A DNA stretch of 64,000 nucleotides, taken from the NCBI RefSeq assembly GCF_003605385.1, contig NZ_QYTV02000002.1, positions 497,412 through 561,411 on the forward strand. Direction: 5' to 3'. This document shows, piece by piece, positions 8,850 through 17,720 of the stretch (positions are counted from its first letter, which is position 1; the number at the start of each line of letters is the position of its first letter). The notes under the pieces are model-generated. The model was not told where the DNA came from and searched no databases. It was given only the letters and a program-made list of their open reading frames with translations. Origin of the DNA: Siminovitchia acidinfaciens. GTDB taxonomy: Bacteria; Bacillota; Bacilli; Bacillales; Bacillaceae_C. The position numbers were made by a program, and so were the translations under genes.

Positions 8850-9866
8850 TTATTTACCTCCAGTGTTGATGAGCATTTGGCCCGGCTTGATCCAGCCGCG
8901 CTTTCTCATATATTCCGATATGATTAAGCTTATCACAGCAGGTCCGATAAAATGGAGTACAATGACTTGGATTAAGACACTTGCTGAAAAACCCATTGTC
9001 GTAAAGGTCATAATTTGGCCGACAAATCCGCTTGTTCCCATCCCGGCGCCTGCAGCATTGCTCGTCATCCTCCATATCGTTGCTCCAAATGGAGCCAATA
9101 TGATCCCTGCAACGGTCGGTGGAATCAATATAAGCGGATAGCGGATGATGTTCGGAACTTGCAGCATGGAAGTTCCCAGGCCAATGGCCAGCAATCCGCC
9201 GATCTTATTTTCCCTATAGCTTGCGACGGCAAATCCGATCATCTGAGCACTGCAGCCTATAGTCGCAACGCCTGCAGCCAAGCCATTTAAATCAAGCATC
9301 ATGGCAATCGCCGCACTAGAAATGGGGGCCGTCAGTGCTAGTCCCATCAAAGTCGCTACTACAATTCCCATGACGATCGGACGCTGGTCCGTCGCCCACA
9401 TGATCCAGCTGCCGAATACCGTCATAAATTTTGATATGGGTGCACCAACAAATTTTGCCACGGTGAACCCTATAAAAATGGTTACAAATGGAGTAACAAT
9501 AATATCGACTTTTGTTTCTTTGCTGACCATTTTTCCGATTTCCGTCGAAATCAAGGCAGCCACATAACTTCCTGCCGGCCCTCCAAAAGCCGCACCCGCT
9601 GCACCTGTTGCAGCAGCTGCGAAAATGACGAGTGGAGGCGCCCCAAGCCCATAAGCAATCGCCACTCCAATCGCGGGTCCCATCAGACCCATCGCCATTT
9701 CGCCCATTTCCACAAGGAATGGCCAGTCAAGCTGCTGCCCGGCTGTTTTTATAATCAAGCCGATAATCAATGATGAAAATAGTCCGAGCGCCATGTAGCT
9801 TAATGCATCTATGAGATAAGCTTTAGCAGTGATATGAACTCCTTTGCGGTCCAAAAACTTTTTCAT
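8850..9866 (-). CDS. PfoR-type membrane protein (PTS_EIIC_2)
   Basis: A 338-residue membrane protein with about ten hydrophobic segments and long Gly/Ala-rich stretches (GAAGAAFGGPAGSYVAALIS). It resembles the PfoR/COG3641 family, which is related to PTS IIC permeases but lacks the IIA/IIB domains. PfoR was named as a putative regulator of perfringolysin; the real function is probably transport of an unknown compound. The start follows GGGGGATTTCAA. It forms an operon with ytpP. It lies between two thiamin units, but the thiY terminator and its own promoter separate it from them. Confidence 0.8.
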   Translation of the reverse strand: MKKFLDRKGVHITAKAYLIDALSYMALGLFSSLIIGLIIKTAGQQLDWPFLVEMGEMAMGLMGPAIGVAIAYGLGAPPLVIFAAAATGAAGAAFGGPAGSYVAALISTEIGKMVSKETKVDIIVTPFVTIFIGFTVAKFVGAPISKFMTVFGSWIMWATDQRPIVMGIVVATLMGLALTAPISSAAIAMMLDLNGLAAGVATIGCSAQMIGFAVASYRENKIGGLLAIGLGTSMLQVPNIIRYPLILIPPTVAGIILAPFGATIWRMTSNAAGAGMGTSGFVGQIMTFTTMGFSASVLIQVIVLHFIGPAVISLIISEYMRKRGWIKPGQMLINTGGK

Positions 9867-9901
9867 TTGAAATCCCCCAGTAATTTTTTCACACCCTTAC
9901 T

Positions 9902-9930
9902 AGTGTAAAGACAACTGTAAGTTTTGTCTA
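9902..9930 (-). promoter_or_regulatory. Promoter with overlapping dyad, pfoR-like gene
   Basis: On the minus strand TAGACA (9925-9930), a 17-base spacer and TACACT (9902-9907) form a sigma-A-like promoter. An imperfect dyad (AGACAAAACT...AGTTGTCT, 9909-9929) covers the spacer and -35, as a repressor operator would. Confidence 0.45.
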
Positions 9931-9980
9931 TCACTTTTAATATTATTGGGTATTTCAAATATTATAATGCGGCTGTAAGT

Positions 9981-10013
9981 AAAACACCCCCATCTTTTGA
10001 TGGAGGTGTTCAT
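9981..10013 (-). terminator. Terminator of thiZ-thiX-thiY
   Basis: AACACCCCCATC (9983-9994) pairs with GATGGAGGTGTT (9999-10010) around TTTT. On the minus strand it is followed by TTTT. Confidence 0.85.
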
Positions 10014-10016
10014 GAA

Positions 10017-11042
10017 TCATTCAACAATATTTACAAACAAGTCATCCCGGCTTGGCCCATCTTTAATATATTTTGTATCCACAAGCCACTGAACCACTTC
10101 TTCCCATAATTCATCTTTCTGGCTCCCGAATGCTTCACCCTCTGCTTCCATACGCGGAAGCAGTATGTCCAAACTTTCCTTTTCAACTTCTTCATTCAAT
10201 GGGAAGTTCTCATCGTCTTGGTTGCTTAGTAAAATCTTCAAAGCATCATCGGGATTATCCCTCATAAACTCATAACCTTTAGATGCAGCACGCCAGAATG
10301 CACGGATTTCATCTTCTTTTTCGTTCCACGTATCATCGCTTGTGACAAAGAGCAATTCATAGAAACTTGGAACGCCGTAGTCAACTGGATTAAAGTTTCT
10401 TGTTTCAATACCTTCGGACGCAAGGACCGGTACCTCATGGTTAATATAAGCTCCACTTACGGCATCCACGCGATTTGTTGCAATTGCAGAATTGATTTCA
10501 AAGCCGATATCTGTCATTTTCACCTTGCTGTAATCACCGCCATCATACTCCACAATCGTTTGTACAAGCGGTTCATTGACCGGGATACCAGGCCAGCCGA
10601 CTGTTTTGCCTTCAAGATCTTTCGGACGCTGAATATCGCTATCTTTTGAGAAGATGATATGGTTCAACGGATTTCTAACGATAGCCGCCACTGCTTTTAC
10701 AGGTACACCTTCTGCTCTTGCCGCAATGATATCCGGTTGATAACTGATACCAAGCTCAATGTCCCCCGTAGCGGCCAGGTTGAGCGGGTCCGTCGTATTG
10801 GCAGGGAAGCGAATATTCACATTCAAGCCTTCATCTTCAAAATAGCCTTTCTCTACAGCAGTATACAAGTAACTATGTACAGCATTCGGATACCAATCAA
10901 GCATGATGTCAAAGTCCTGAAGTTCTTTGCTTTTATCATTTCCTTTTTTTTCATTGGCAGTAGCTTCTTCCTGATTTCCTCCGCAAGCTGTAAGAAAAAG
11001 ACACGAAATCAATATCATAAATATGAGCAATTTTTTCTTCAA
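10017..11042 (-). CDS. thiY: Thiamin pyrimidine ABC importer, binding lipoprotein
   Basis: About 341 residues. A lipoprotein signal with FLTACGG lipobox is followed by an NMT1/THI5-like periplasmic-binding fold (LDWYPNAVHSYLYTA, a GDIELGISYQPD segment). ThiY captures formylaminopyrimidine outside the cell for ThiXZ. The TTG at 11042 was preferred over an ATG at 11057: it is 9 bases after GGAG and overlaps the thiX stop as TTGA. It is the third gene of thiZ-thiX-thiY, which begins with a TPP riboswitch. The imported substrate is deformylated by YlmB, encoded downstream. Confidence 0.92.
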   Translation of the reverse strand: MKKKLLIFMILISCLFLTACGGNQEEATANEKKGNDKSKELQDFDIMLDWYPNAVHSYLYTAVEKGYFEDEGLNVNIRFPANTTDPLNLAATGDIELGISYQPDIIAARAEGVPVKAVAAIVRNPLNHIIFSKDSDIQRPKDLEGKTVGWPGIPVNEPLVQTIVEYDGGDYSKVKMTDIGFEINSAIATNRVDAVSGAYINHEVPVLASEGIETRNFNPVDYGVPSFYELLFVTSDDTWNEKEDEIRAFWRAASKGYEFMRDNPDDALKILLSNQDDENFPLNEEVEKESLDILLPRMEAEGEAFGSQKDELWEEVVQWLVDTKYIKDGPSRDDLFVNIVE

Positions 11043-11791
11043 TTTTCGTTTCTCCATTTCATCGTCATTTTTTCAAGCAAACCTACTAAAATAAATAAAA
11101 TAATACCCAATAGAGACAACAGGACAATCGGCGCAAACACGCCTGCTCCATCAAATTGAGTCATCATTCTCCGACTGAAATAGCCTAGACCGGAATCTGC
11201 CCCCAACCATTCCCCGATGGCCGCGCCAATGACGCTTAGGGTAACCGCAACCTTCAACCCCGAATAAAAATGCGGCAAGGCAGACGGCAATTCAACCTTG
11301 AAAAATATTTGCCGCTTTGAAGCCCCCATCGTCTGCAGCACTTCTTTTAAATGAGGATCAGCAGATCTCAAACCATCGAACGTATTTACCGTAATTGGAA
11401 AAAAAGTGATCAAAACCGTGACAACAACCTTGCCCCAGATCGAATATCCAAACCAGAGCACGAAAATGGGAGCCAGTGCAATCACCGGTATCGTTTGCGA
11501 GGCAATAACAATCGGAAAAAATGCCTTTCGAACGATGTCACTGTCATGCATCCAAATAGACAGGCAGACACCGAATACTAGCGATAGTAACAATCCAACG
11601 ATAATCACCGCCAATGTCGCTGGCAAGTGATTCAACAGTAGAACATCCCGCAATTCCCAAAGCCTGACCAATACACCAACAGGTGACGGTATGATGAATG
11701 GCTTGCCGTATTGTCGGGCTCCAATTTCCCACCCGAAAAGGATAATAAAAACAAGCAATAACGATAATCCGTACCTTTTCAAAAAATTCAT
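11039..11791 (-). CDS. thiX: Thiamin pyrimidine ABC importer, permease
   Basis: A 250-residue inner-membrane permease with about six transmembrane segments and the binding-protein-dependent permease signature (EVLQTMGASKRQIFFKVELP, the EAA loop that contacts the ATPase). Its ATG overlaps the thiZ stop by four bases (ATGA). The B. subtilis counterpart is the permease of the formylaminopyrimidine importer. Family membership alone would also allow nitrate, sulfonate or taurine; the operon context selects thiX. Confidence 0.9.
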   Translation of the reverse strand: MNFLKRYGLSLLLVFIILFGWEIGARQYGKPFIIPSPVGVLVRLWELRDVLLLNHLPATLAVIIVGLLLSLVFGVCLSIWMHDSDIVRKAFFPIVIASQTIPVIALAPIFVLWFGYSIWGKVVVTVLITFFPITVNTFDGLRSADPHLKEVLQTMGASKRQIFFKVELPSALPHFYSGLKVAVTLSVIGAAIGEWLGADSGLGYFSRRMMTQFDGAGVFAPIVLLSLLGIILFILVGLLEKMTMKWRNEN

Positions 11792-12558
11792 ATGGTCACC
11801 ATTTTTCTTAAATCAAGCAGAAGATTTTCTTTTAAAGAAGTGAATTCCGGATTCTTTAAATCTGATAGAGTCCTCGGTCTATCAAGGGGCACCGCAACTT
11901 CTTCCAAATGCTCTACTGGGCACTCGCTAAAAATAAGGACCCGATCAGACAAAAACAGGGCTTCTTCTACATCATGAGTAATAAAAAGAATCGTTTTTCT
12001 CGTTTCTTCCCATTGTTCAAGCAGCCATTCCTGCATGATTGTTTTTGTCACGGCATCAAGTGCACTGAATGGTTCATCCAGAAGCAAAAGATCAGATCCG
12101 CTTAACAACGCTCTTAAAAACGAGACACGCTGGCGCATCCCACCCGAAAGTTCGTGCGGATATCGATTTTCATAGCCTTTTAGCCCGAACGCCTCTAATT
12201 TTTCAGCAATATCTTCGTTCACATCTTTTCCATTGATACCTTTTAAGCTGAGAGGCAATGCCGCATTTTCCATTACAGTCAACCATGGCAGCAACCCGTC
12301 TTTTTGCGACATGTAGCCAATCCGGCCAAGGCGGTTATGCACGACCTCGCCGTTCATCAGAATCCGGCCTTCATCTTGGGTTTCCAAACCCGAAATCAGG
12401 CGGAAAAGAGTGCTTTTTCCCGAACCGCTGGGACCGATCACACTCACAAACTCACCTGCTTTGATTGCAAAATTCAGCTTTTTCAATACTGAAGCGTTTT
12501 TTCCGGCATTTGCACCATAGGCGAATGTCACATCTTGAAATACAAGGCTTTCTTTCAT
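11788..12558 (-). CDS. thiZ: Thiamin pyrimidine ABC importer, ATPase
   Basis: A 256-residue ABC ATPase of the nitrate/taurine class. It has Walker A GPSGSGKST, signature LSGGMRQR, Walker B LLLLDEP and the switch His in FITHDVEEA. The ATG at 12558 follows AAGGGG with a 6-base spacer; an in-frame GTG at 12573 precedes that site and was rejected. It is the first gene of thiZXY. The TPP riboswitch lies about 530 bases upstream because a 340-bp dispersed repeat occupies the leader. Confidence 0.92.
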   Translation of the reverse strand: MKESLVFQDVTFAYGANAGKNASVLKKLNFAIKAGEFVSVIGPSGSGKSTLFRLISGLETQDEGRILMNGEVVHNRLGRIGYMSQKDGLLPWLTVMENAALPLSLKGINGKDVNEDIAEKLEAFGLKGYENRYPHELSGGMRQRVSFLRALLSGSDLLLLDEPFSALDAVTKTIMQEWLLEQWEETRKTILFITHDVEEALFLSDRVLIFSECPVEHLEEVAVPLDRPRTLSDLKNPEFTSLKENLLLDLRKMVTI

Positions 12559-12633
12559 CTCCATCCCCTTCACTTGCTTAAAATCTCATGATCCCAACCC
12601 TTCCTGCGAGAAGCCAAGGCGCCATTTCTGAAT

Positions 12634-12977
12634 AAAAGCGCAAGCGCCTGCTTAGCGAGGAGGCAGTTCAGCAGCCAAGCAGCTAGCTTGAAGGCATCAT
12701 GAGTAACCTGCTTAAATATGCTTCGTGCAGCTATGCGACGAGGTGAGCAAATCTCCTTCGAATAAGCTTCAACCACAGGGAAGCAGCATGTGACCTCGAG
12801 CGGCTAGGCTCTGGCGGCCTCAAGCGCCACATCCTCGAAAAAGCTGACGTTTTTCCCTCATGCGATGTAACGCTGTCGAAACATTCCTCGTCCAGTCGCT
12901 TCGCTTGCACTAGCACTTTCTGTCCGTTGGTGGCACTAGAACCTCCTGCCCGCCGGAGCTAGACGTAGACGTAGCAT
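12634..12977 (+). repeat. Mosaic intergenic repeat, copy A
   Basis: It starts AAAAGCGCAAGCGCCTG and ends GGAGCTAGACGTAG. It contains the blocks GACCTCGAGC and TCGCTTCGCTTGCACTAGCA shared with other copies. It fills the leader between the TPP riboswitch terminator and thiZ, antisense to them. No plausible gene. Confidence 0.9.
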
Positions 12978-13019
12978 AATGAGTTAGATGTTATTTACAA
13001 CTTCAGTATTTTAACTGCA

Positions 13020-13054
13020 CAAAAAAGAGCCGCTTCCAAATAGAAGTGGCTCTG
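13020..13054 (-). terminator. Riboswitch-controlled terminator of thiZXY
   Basis: On the minus strand AGAGCCACTTC, loop, GAAGCGGCTCT (one G-U pair), then seven T residues. Confidence 0.9.
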
Positions 13055-13094
13055 CATCTTAAAATAACGTAAGCGATAATACAACAATCGCAAA

Positions 13095-13185
13095 CAACCA
13101 CTTCCCTGCGCTGGCATTATCCAGATCAGGTTCAAGGGTTGAGGATTCATCCTCTCTCAGCTTTTGGCACCCCTAGCGTTTCTCA
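13095..13185 (-). promoter_or_regulatory. TPP riboswitch (THI element) of thiZXY
   Basis: The minus strand reads AGGGGTGCC, CTGAGAGAGG, ACCCTTGAACCTGATC, then CTGGATAATGCCAGCGCAG and GGAAGTGG. This is a complete thi-box aptamer upstream of a terminator. Confidence 0.95.
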
Positions 13186-13195
13186 ATACTATTAA

Positions 13196-13273
13196 GTTTT
13201 TCCGTACACCTATACTTATAACCTATAAATCAAGGTTTTTCCGTACACCTATACTTATAACCTATAAATCAAG
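13196..13273. repeat. Exact tandem duplication of 39 bp
   Basis: Two adjacent identical copies (13196-13234 and 13235-13273), each beginning GTTTTTCCGTACACC, lie just upstream of the TPP riboswitch, where the thiZ promoter should be. Confidence 0.95.
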
Positions 13274-13399
13274 GAAAATCAAATTAATAATATTTATCAA
13301 ACTGATTCGAACATTCTTTCAGTAATGGAGCCCACACAGGATTATTCTGAACTTTCATGATAAGATAACAGTTGATGAACTAATTTAGGAGGGGTTTTG

Positions 13400-13840
13400 A
13401 TGAGATTAACTGTTTACCTGGCCGGGGAAATTCACAGCAGTTGGCGGGAGGAAATTAAAGAGAAAGCCCAAACTCTCCAGCTTCCGGTCGATTTTGTAGG
13501 TCCAATGGAGAATCACGACCGTTCGGACGCCATCGGCGAGGAAATTCTTGGTGAGCAGCCGGATGCCATATTCAGGGACGCAGCCGCATCAAGCTTCAAC
13601 AATTTGCGTACTCAGGTGTTGATGCAAAAATCAGATTTGGTCATTGCATTATTTGGCGAAAAGTACAAACAATGGAACACGGCAATGGATGCCAGTGCTG
13701 CTCTTGCACATGGCAAGCCGCTCATTTTGATCCGCCCCAAGGAACTTCATCATCCGTTAAAAGAACTCTCAAGAAAAGCAAATGCGACGGTCGAAACAGT
13801 CAACCAAGCTATGAAGGCATTGGCCTACATTTTTGAATAA
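13400..13840 (+). CDS. ytoQ: YtoQ family protein
   Basis: A 146-residue protein of the YtoQ family, related to the nucleoside 2-deoxyribosyltransferase fold (start MRLTVYLAGEIHSSW; later SDLVIALFGEKYKQWNTAMD, a nucleotide-fold end with the catalytic-like Asp/Asn region). The reaction is not known. The ATG at 13400 follows GGAGGGG with a 5-base spacer; the TTG just before it was rejected. A degenerate copy of the mosaic repeat begins two bases after the stop. Confidence 0.88.
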   Translation: MRLTVYLAGEIHSSWREEIKEKAQTLQLPVDFVGPMENHDRSDAIGEEILGEQPDAIFRDAAASSFNNLRTQVLMQKSDLVIALFGEKYKQWNTAMDASAALAHGKPLILIRPKELHHPLKELSRKANATVETVNQAMKALAYIFE

Positions 13841-13966
13841 GAAAAAGCGCAGGAGTAACAGCGACTCCTTGTATCACTTTAAGCTACTCCTGCAATACTG
13901 GGACCTCCTGTCAGCAGACTCATGAAGCGACGCCCTATGTTGCTTCGTCTGCACTAGTTGAAGCTG
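13841..13966 (+). repeat. Mosaic intergenic repeat, degenerate copy J
   Basis: It starts AGAAAAAGCGCAGGAG straight after the ytoQ stop. Remnants of the CCTGTC and TTGCTTCGTCTGCACTAG blocks are recognisable; the rest is diverged. Confidence 0.55.
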
Positions 13967-13987
13967 AACAATTGCAAGAAGATACAT

Positions 13988-14022
13988 AAAAGGCAGTTCC
14001 AATTAACTGGAACTGCCTTTAC
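13988..14022. terminator. Bidirectional terminator ytoQ / DUF84
   Basis: AAAGGCAGTTCCA and TGGAACTGCCTTT flank a 6-base loop. The last codons and stop of the minus-strand DUF84 gene lie inside the stem. Confidence 0.9.
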
Positions 14023-14530
14023 GCTTTTCATATTGCCCGATGAGAAGTTTTACAATATGGCTGAACATCGTTGCACGGTCGACCAGACCATGAGTAAAAA
14101 CCCCTATAGCCCCTTCCTTGTGGTTGATTCCCTGGCTCTCACTGTAATCATCCATGACAGGGCCAAGCTCTTCACCTGCCCGCAGGCGCTCGGCTATTTC
14201 CTCAGGAAGTTTGATTCGGGCTCCACCAGCAAACAATGTTTCTTTCCCTCTTTCAGCTAAAGCCCCCCAATTGCACAGGAAAAGACCAAATGGAGTTTCA
14301 ATCACACCGCCTTCCAGTCCTATGGCAATTTCAGCCTCATTCATTTGCTGCAAACAAAAATTTGCTCTGTTGGCCGCCCCTTCCATTGTCTCCTCATCAG
14401 AAAATGGTTGGCTACTAACCCCGGAAGGTGATTCTATCGAAATAAATGAAGCTTTCATTCCCAAATCCTCGATTGTGTCTTCAACAGCTTTGAGTTTCGC
14501 TTTATTCTTAGAGCCTAAAGCAATGATCAT
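14003..14530 (-). CDS. DUF84 / YjjX-type NTP phosphatase
   Basis: A 175-residue protein. It begins IIALGSKNKAKLKAVE and has AIGLEGGVIE, GLFLCNWGAL and GINHKEGAIGVFTHGLVDR, all characteristic of the DUF84 inosine/xanthosine triphosphatase family. These proteins hydrolyse non-canonical purine nucleotides and so keep ITP/XTP out of nucleic acids. The Bacillus member has not, to my knowledge, been characterised, so the substrate is inferred. Its AAGGAG site falls between the ytoP stop and the ATG (15-base gap), so it is in an operon with ytoP. Confidence 0.88.
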   Translation of the reverse strand: MIIALGSKNKAKLKAVEDTIEDLGMKASFISIESPSGVSSQPFSDEETMEGAANRANFCLQQMNEAEIAIGLEGGVIETPFGLFLCNWGALAERGKETLFAGGARIKLPEEIAERLRAGEELGPVMDDYSESQGINHKEGAIGVFTHGLVDRATMFSHIVKLLIGQYEKRKGSSS

Positions 14531-14545
14531 TAGTAAAACTCCTTG

Positions 14546-15610
14546 TTATTTGTTTCGAATGGAGTCCACTGTCGCCTGATCTGTCGTTTTGACCAGTTTG
14601 ACAAGCAACTCTTTGGCTGCGGCATAATCGTCGACATGCACAATGGAAGCATGTGTATGAATGTAGCGGGAGCAGATCCCAATAACTGCACTTGGTACCC
14701 CTTCATTGGAAATATGTACCCTGCCGGCATCAGTTCCTCCCATAGAAACGAAATATTGATATGGAATGTCATTGGATTCGGCCGTATCAAGAACAAACTC
14801 CCTCATTCCTTTCAGTGTAACGATGGAACGGTCGAAAATTCTTAAAAGAACACCCTTGCCCAATTGTCCAAATTCCTTTTTATCGCCGGACATATCGTTT
14901 GCCGGGCTGGCATCCAAAGCATAAAAGATATCAGGCTGAATCATATTTGCTGCTGAAGCCGCGCCTCTCAAGCCGACTTCTTCCTGTACGGTCGCACCTG
15001 AATAGAGTATGTTTGGAAGTTTCTCGTGTTGCAGTTCCTTCAAGAGTTCAATCGCCAGTCCGCAGCCGTAACGGTTATCCCATGCTTTTGCCATGATTTT
15101 TTTTGGATTGGCGAGCGGCGTAAATGGACATACCGGAACAACTTGCTGCCCTGGTTTGATACCAATTTTCTTCGCATCCTCCAGATCGTCAGCTCCTATG
15201 TCAATCAGCATGTTTTTTACTTCCATCGGTTTCTTTCTTTGCTCAGGGCTAAGAAGGTGGGGTGGTATAGATCCGATTACTCCCATAACCGGGCCATTTT
15301 CTGTGATCACTTGCACACGCTGGGCAAGCATGACCTGATTCCACCAGCCACCCAAAGTTTGAAAGCGCAGCATACCGTTCTTGGTAATTTGTGTTACCAT
15401 GAAACCCACTTCATCCATATGGCCGGCAGCCATGACCTTCGGTCCCTGGCCATGCTTTACGCCAAAAATACTGCCAAGGCGGTCCTGGATGATTTCATCT
15501 GAATACTTTTGAAGCTCTTCACGCATAAAACCGCGTACTTGATGCTCGAAGCCAGATGTACCAGGAAGTTCTGTCAGAGTTTGAAACAGATCCAACGTTT
15601 CTTTTTCCAA
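14546..15610 (-). CDS. ytoP: YtoP, M42 family aminopeptidase
   Basis: A 354-residue M42 metallopeptidase. Metal ligands and catalytic residues are visible in [45 protein letters not shown] and the C-terminal [12 protein letters not shown]42 enzymes are large cytosolic tetrahedral complexes that trim peptides, often at Glu or hydrophobic N termini. The frame is open for 76 more codons upstream, but that part is read from a copy of the mosaic repeat. The TTG at 15610 follows AAAGGGG with an 8-base spacer and matches the family start ([16 protein letters not shown]). Confidence 0.93.
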   Translation of the reverse strand: MEKETLDLFQTLTELPGTSGFEHQVRGFMREELQKYSDEIIQDRLGSIFGVKHGQGPKVMAAGHMDEVGFMVTQITKNGMLRFQTLGGWWNQVMLAQRVQVITENGPVMGVIGSIPPHLLSPEQRKKPMEVKNMLIDIGADDLEDAKKIGIKPGQQVVPVCPFTPLANPKKIMAKAWDNRYGCGLAIELLKELQHEKLPNILYSGATVQEEVGLRGAASAANMIQPDIFYALDASPANDMSGDKKEFGQLGKGVLLRIFDRSIVTLKGMREFVLDTAESNDIPYQYFVSMGGTDAGRVHISNEGVPSAVIGICSRYIHTHASIVHVDDYAAAKELLVKLVKTTDQATVDSIRNK

Positions 15611-15690
15611 TGAAATTACCCCTTTATTTTCATAATTTAAGAAGTTAATAATGCCTATTTGCAAATATTTTTTTATTACATTATGTGTTG

Positions 15691-15881
15691 TCAAGCTTCG
15701 ACGGACAGGACATCTCAGCTCCACCGACGCACAGGGAGTTGCTAGTGCAAGCGAATTGACAGCGTTACATTGCACAAAGGAATAACGTTGAGGATGTGAC
15801 GCTTGAGGCGGCCCGCGCCTCTGGTGCCCCTGCGGCAAGGCGGTTCAATCTGTACGTCGATAAACAGGTGCTTGCGCTTTG
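15691..15881 (-). repeat. Mosaic intergenic repeat, copy B
   Basis: On the minus strand it runs from AAAGCGCAAGCACCTG through TTCGCTTGCACTAGC to GTCCGTCGAAGCTTGAC. It lies between the divergent genes ytoP and ytzB. The rest of this gap (15611-16021) is AT-rich leader and promoter sequence. Confidence 0.85.
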
Positions 15882-16021
15882 GTATGTTGTTTCCATTTTA
15901 TTCATCTTTTATATGTTTTACCAACAATTCATCTTTCATAATTTGGTAGCATTTATTATTCGAACTGCCTCTTAATATGCGCTATACTAGAAGGGATGAT
16001 TTGACTTTGGAGGTGCTCGTT

Positions 16022-16342
16022 TTGAATTGGAAAAACTTTTTACTCGGCGCAGGCGCTGGTGTCATTGCCGGCTATTATGCGAGTGAAGCATTAAAGAAAA
16101 ACTCTATGGCATCTGGTGAAAAAGTACTTCAAACTGTTAAAGAGGCATTTAAAGATTCCGGCAGCATTGAGGGCTCTTGGATTAAATTCAGACCTGAAAA
16201 CTATGAAAAACATGCTGTAAAAACACAAGTTTACAGAGGCGGCATCACTACTAATGAAGACGGAGAAACAAAGCAATATGAGTTTCTTGCAGATGCCAAC
16301 ACAGGCACTGTTATTGATGTATACCCTATAACATACGCTTAA
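16022..16342 (+). CDS. ytzB: YtzB, small PepSY-like protein
   Basis: A 106-residue protein. One N-terminal hydrophobic segment (NFLLGAGAGVIAGYYA) is followed by a single PepSY-like domain (about 45-106; VYRGGITTNEDGETKQYEF, ADANTGTVIDVYP). It is probably membrane-anchored with the domain outside. PepSY modules are proposed to inhibit or sense proteases. The frame opens at 15977, but a TATACT -10-like box lies there. The TTG at 16022, 6 bases after GGAGGTG, is the likely start. Confidence 0.85.
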   Translation: MNWKNFLLGAGAGVIAGYYASEALKKNSMASGEKVLQTVKEAFKDSGSIEGSWIKFRPENYEKHAVKTQVYRGGITTNEDGETKQYEFLADANTGTVIDVYPITYA

Positions 16343-16386
16343 TCGGTACAAAATAGTAAGCTGCTAAAAATGCAGCTACATAGAAC

Positions 16387-16677
16387 AAAAGCGCAAGCGC
16401 CTGTTCATCGACGTACAGACTGGAGTGACTCCAACGAGATAAAGGAAACACGGCGACGCAGGCCGCCTCAGACCGCCACATCCTGTGGCTTCGGTGGCAC
16501 TAGGACGTCCTGTCCGTCGGAGCCGATGTTGACTTATCGTAGGCAAGCTGCTTCTTTAAGAAGCTTCCTGCGCTTTGCGACGAGGTGAGCAATACTTCCT
16601 CGAATAGCTCCGCCGCAGGAGCACATGAGGCGCGAAGTCTGCTAGTCGATAGGCGCTGGAGCTGGACGTAGCATAAG
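16387..16677 (+). repeat. Mosaic intergenic repeat, copy C
   Basis: It starts AAAAGCGCAAGCGCCTGTTC, passes the blocks CATCGACGTACAGACTGGAG, CCACATCCTGTGGCTTCG, GATGTTGACTTATCGTAGG and TGCGCTTTGCGACGAGGTGA, and ends GCGCTGGAGCTGGACG. It is co-oriented with and downstream of ytzB. Confidence 0.92.
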
Positions 16678-16729
16678 CCGATTAACAAGTTATCCACGAT
16701 CATGGAATTTTATAGTTTCCTACACAGCG

Positions 16730-16767
16730 AAAAAAACAGGTGAATTTTTACTTCACCTGTTTTTTTG
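16730..16767 (-). terminator. Terminator of ytnP
   Basis: AAAAAAACAGGTGAA and TTCACCTGTTTTTTT enclose a 7-base loop. It is symmetric and likely works in both directions; the ytnP stop falls at its edge. Confidence 0.92.
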
Positions 16768-17610
16768 GTACTTTCGTTCAACAGCATCCATGATATTTCC
16801 TTCTTTGTCCCACTTTACTGCCCTGTATAAAGCATCATGGTAAAAGATGAACCAGCTTCCCGCCTCAATTTCTGCAGGAATCCACTTTTGTTTTGCATAG
16901 ATTGAATCCATCGGATAATCATCGTAGGCCAAGACCCAAAGGACATTCGGGTGGGCGTGCGTCGGCATGATGTCTGCCATATGGACAGCCTTTTCCCCTT
17001 CATTTTCTATAGTAATAATACTGTGGCCGGCACTGTGACCCCCGGTGTGGAACATTCTTATTCCCTCTTCCACAACAAACTCACCTGTAAACGTTTTCAC
17101 CTGGTCAGCTAAAGCTTCCCAATTTTCTTTCCAATATGTATTTTTTGATCGGATATTCGGTTCCCGCATTTCATCCCATTCAATTTGGGATGTGTAGATG
17201 ACCGCATTGGGAAAAACCGATTTATAGCCGTCACCATCACGTTTGGTTAATCCCCCTGCATGGTCAAAATGCATGTGGGTCATGCAAACAATATCGATAT
17301 CATTCGGAGTCAGCCCCAGTTTGGCAAGGGAACCTTCTACGTTAGATTCTTCCATCACACCAAAGTTCCGGATTTGCTTTTCCGTTAATTTCCCTTTGCC
17401 AAGCCCGGATTCTATTAAAATATTTTTACCGTTTTTCTGTAAAAATATGGGATCCGACCGTAATTCAACAAGGTTTTTTTCATCGACGGGATATTTTTTG
17501 GACCAAAGTGCTTTAGGTACAACACCGAACATTGCACCGCCATCCAGATTGGTCACTCCCCCGTTCAACCAAGTCAACGTCAAATTTCCAAGCTGCATTG
17601 TCTCCAACAT
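16753..17610 (-). CDS. ytnP: YtnP, MBL-fold quorum-quenching lactonase family
   Basis: A 285-residue metallo-beta-lactamase-fold hydrolase with the zinc motif [10 protein letters not shown], a later GHSAGH and [11 protein letters not shown]. subtilis YtnP degrades signalling lactones and can disturb signalling in Streptomyces; the natural substrate remains uncertain. The open frame begins 39 codons upstream. The ATG at 17610 ([18 protein letters not shown]) was chosen because GAGGAG lies six bases before it and it matches the family N terminus. ytzH diverges from it. Confidence 0.92.
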   Translation of the reverse strand: MLETMQLGNLTLTWLNGGVTNLDGGAMFGVVPKALWSKKYPVDEKNLVELRSDPIFLQKNGKNILIESGLGKGKLTEKQIRNFGVMEESNVEGSLAKLGLTPNDIDIVCMTHMHFDHAGGLTKRDGDGYKSVFPNAVIYTSQIEWDEMREPNIRSKNTYWKENWEALADQVKTFTGEFVVEEGIRMFHTGGHSAGHSIITIENEGEKAVHMADIMPTHAHPNVLWVLAYDDYPMDSIYAKQKWIPAEIEAGSWFIFYHDALYRAVKWDKEGNIMDAVERKYQKNR

Positions 17611-17720
17611 ACTCATCTCCTCGGCTTTTCGAACAATTGTATCATAATTTTTTGCATGAGAAGGATAGAAAAGACAATTTTCCATACAATAAAATAATAC
17701 ACTGCGAAAGGATGATTCTG

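Noticed and set aside
15611-15838. 76-codon N-terminal extension of YtoP
   Set aside because: It is translated from mosaic repeat copy B, has no ribosome site, and the family start at 15610 does have one.
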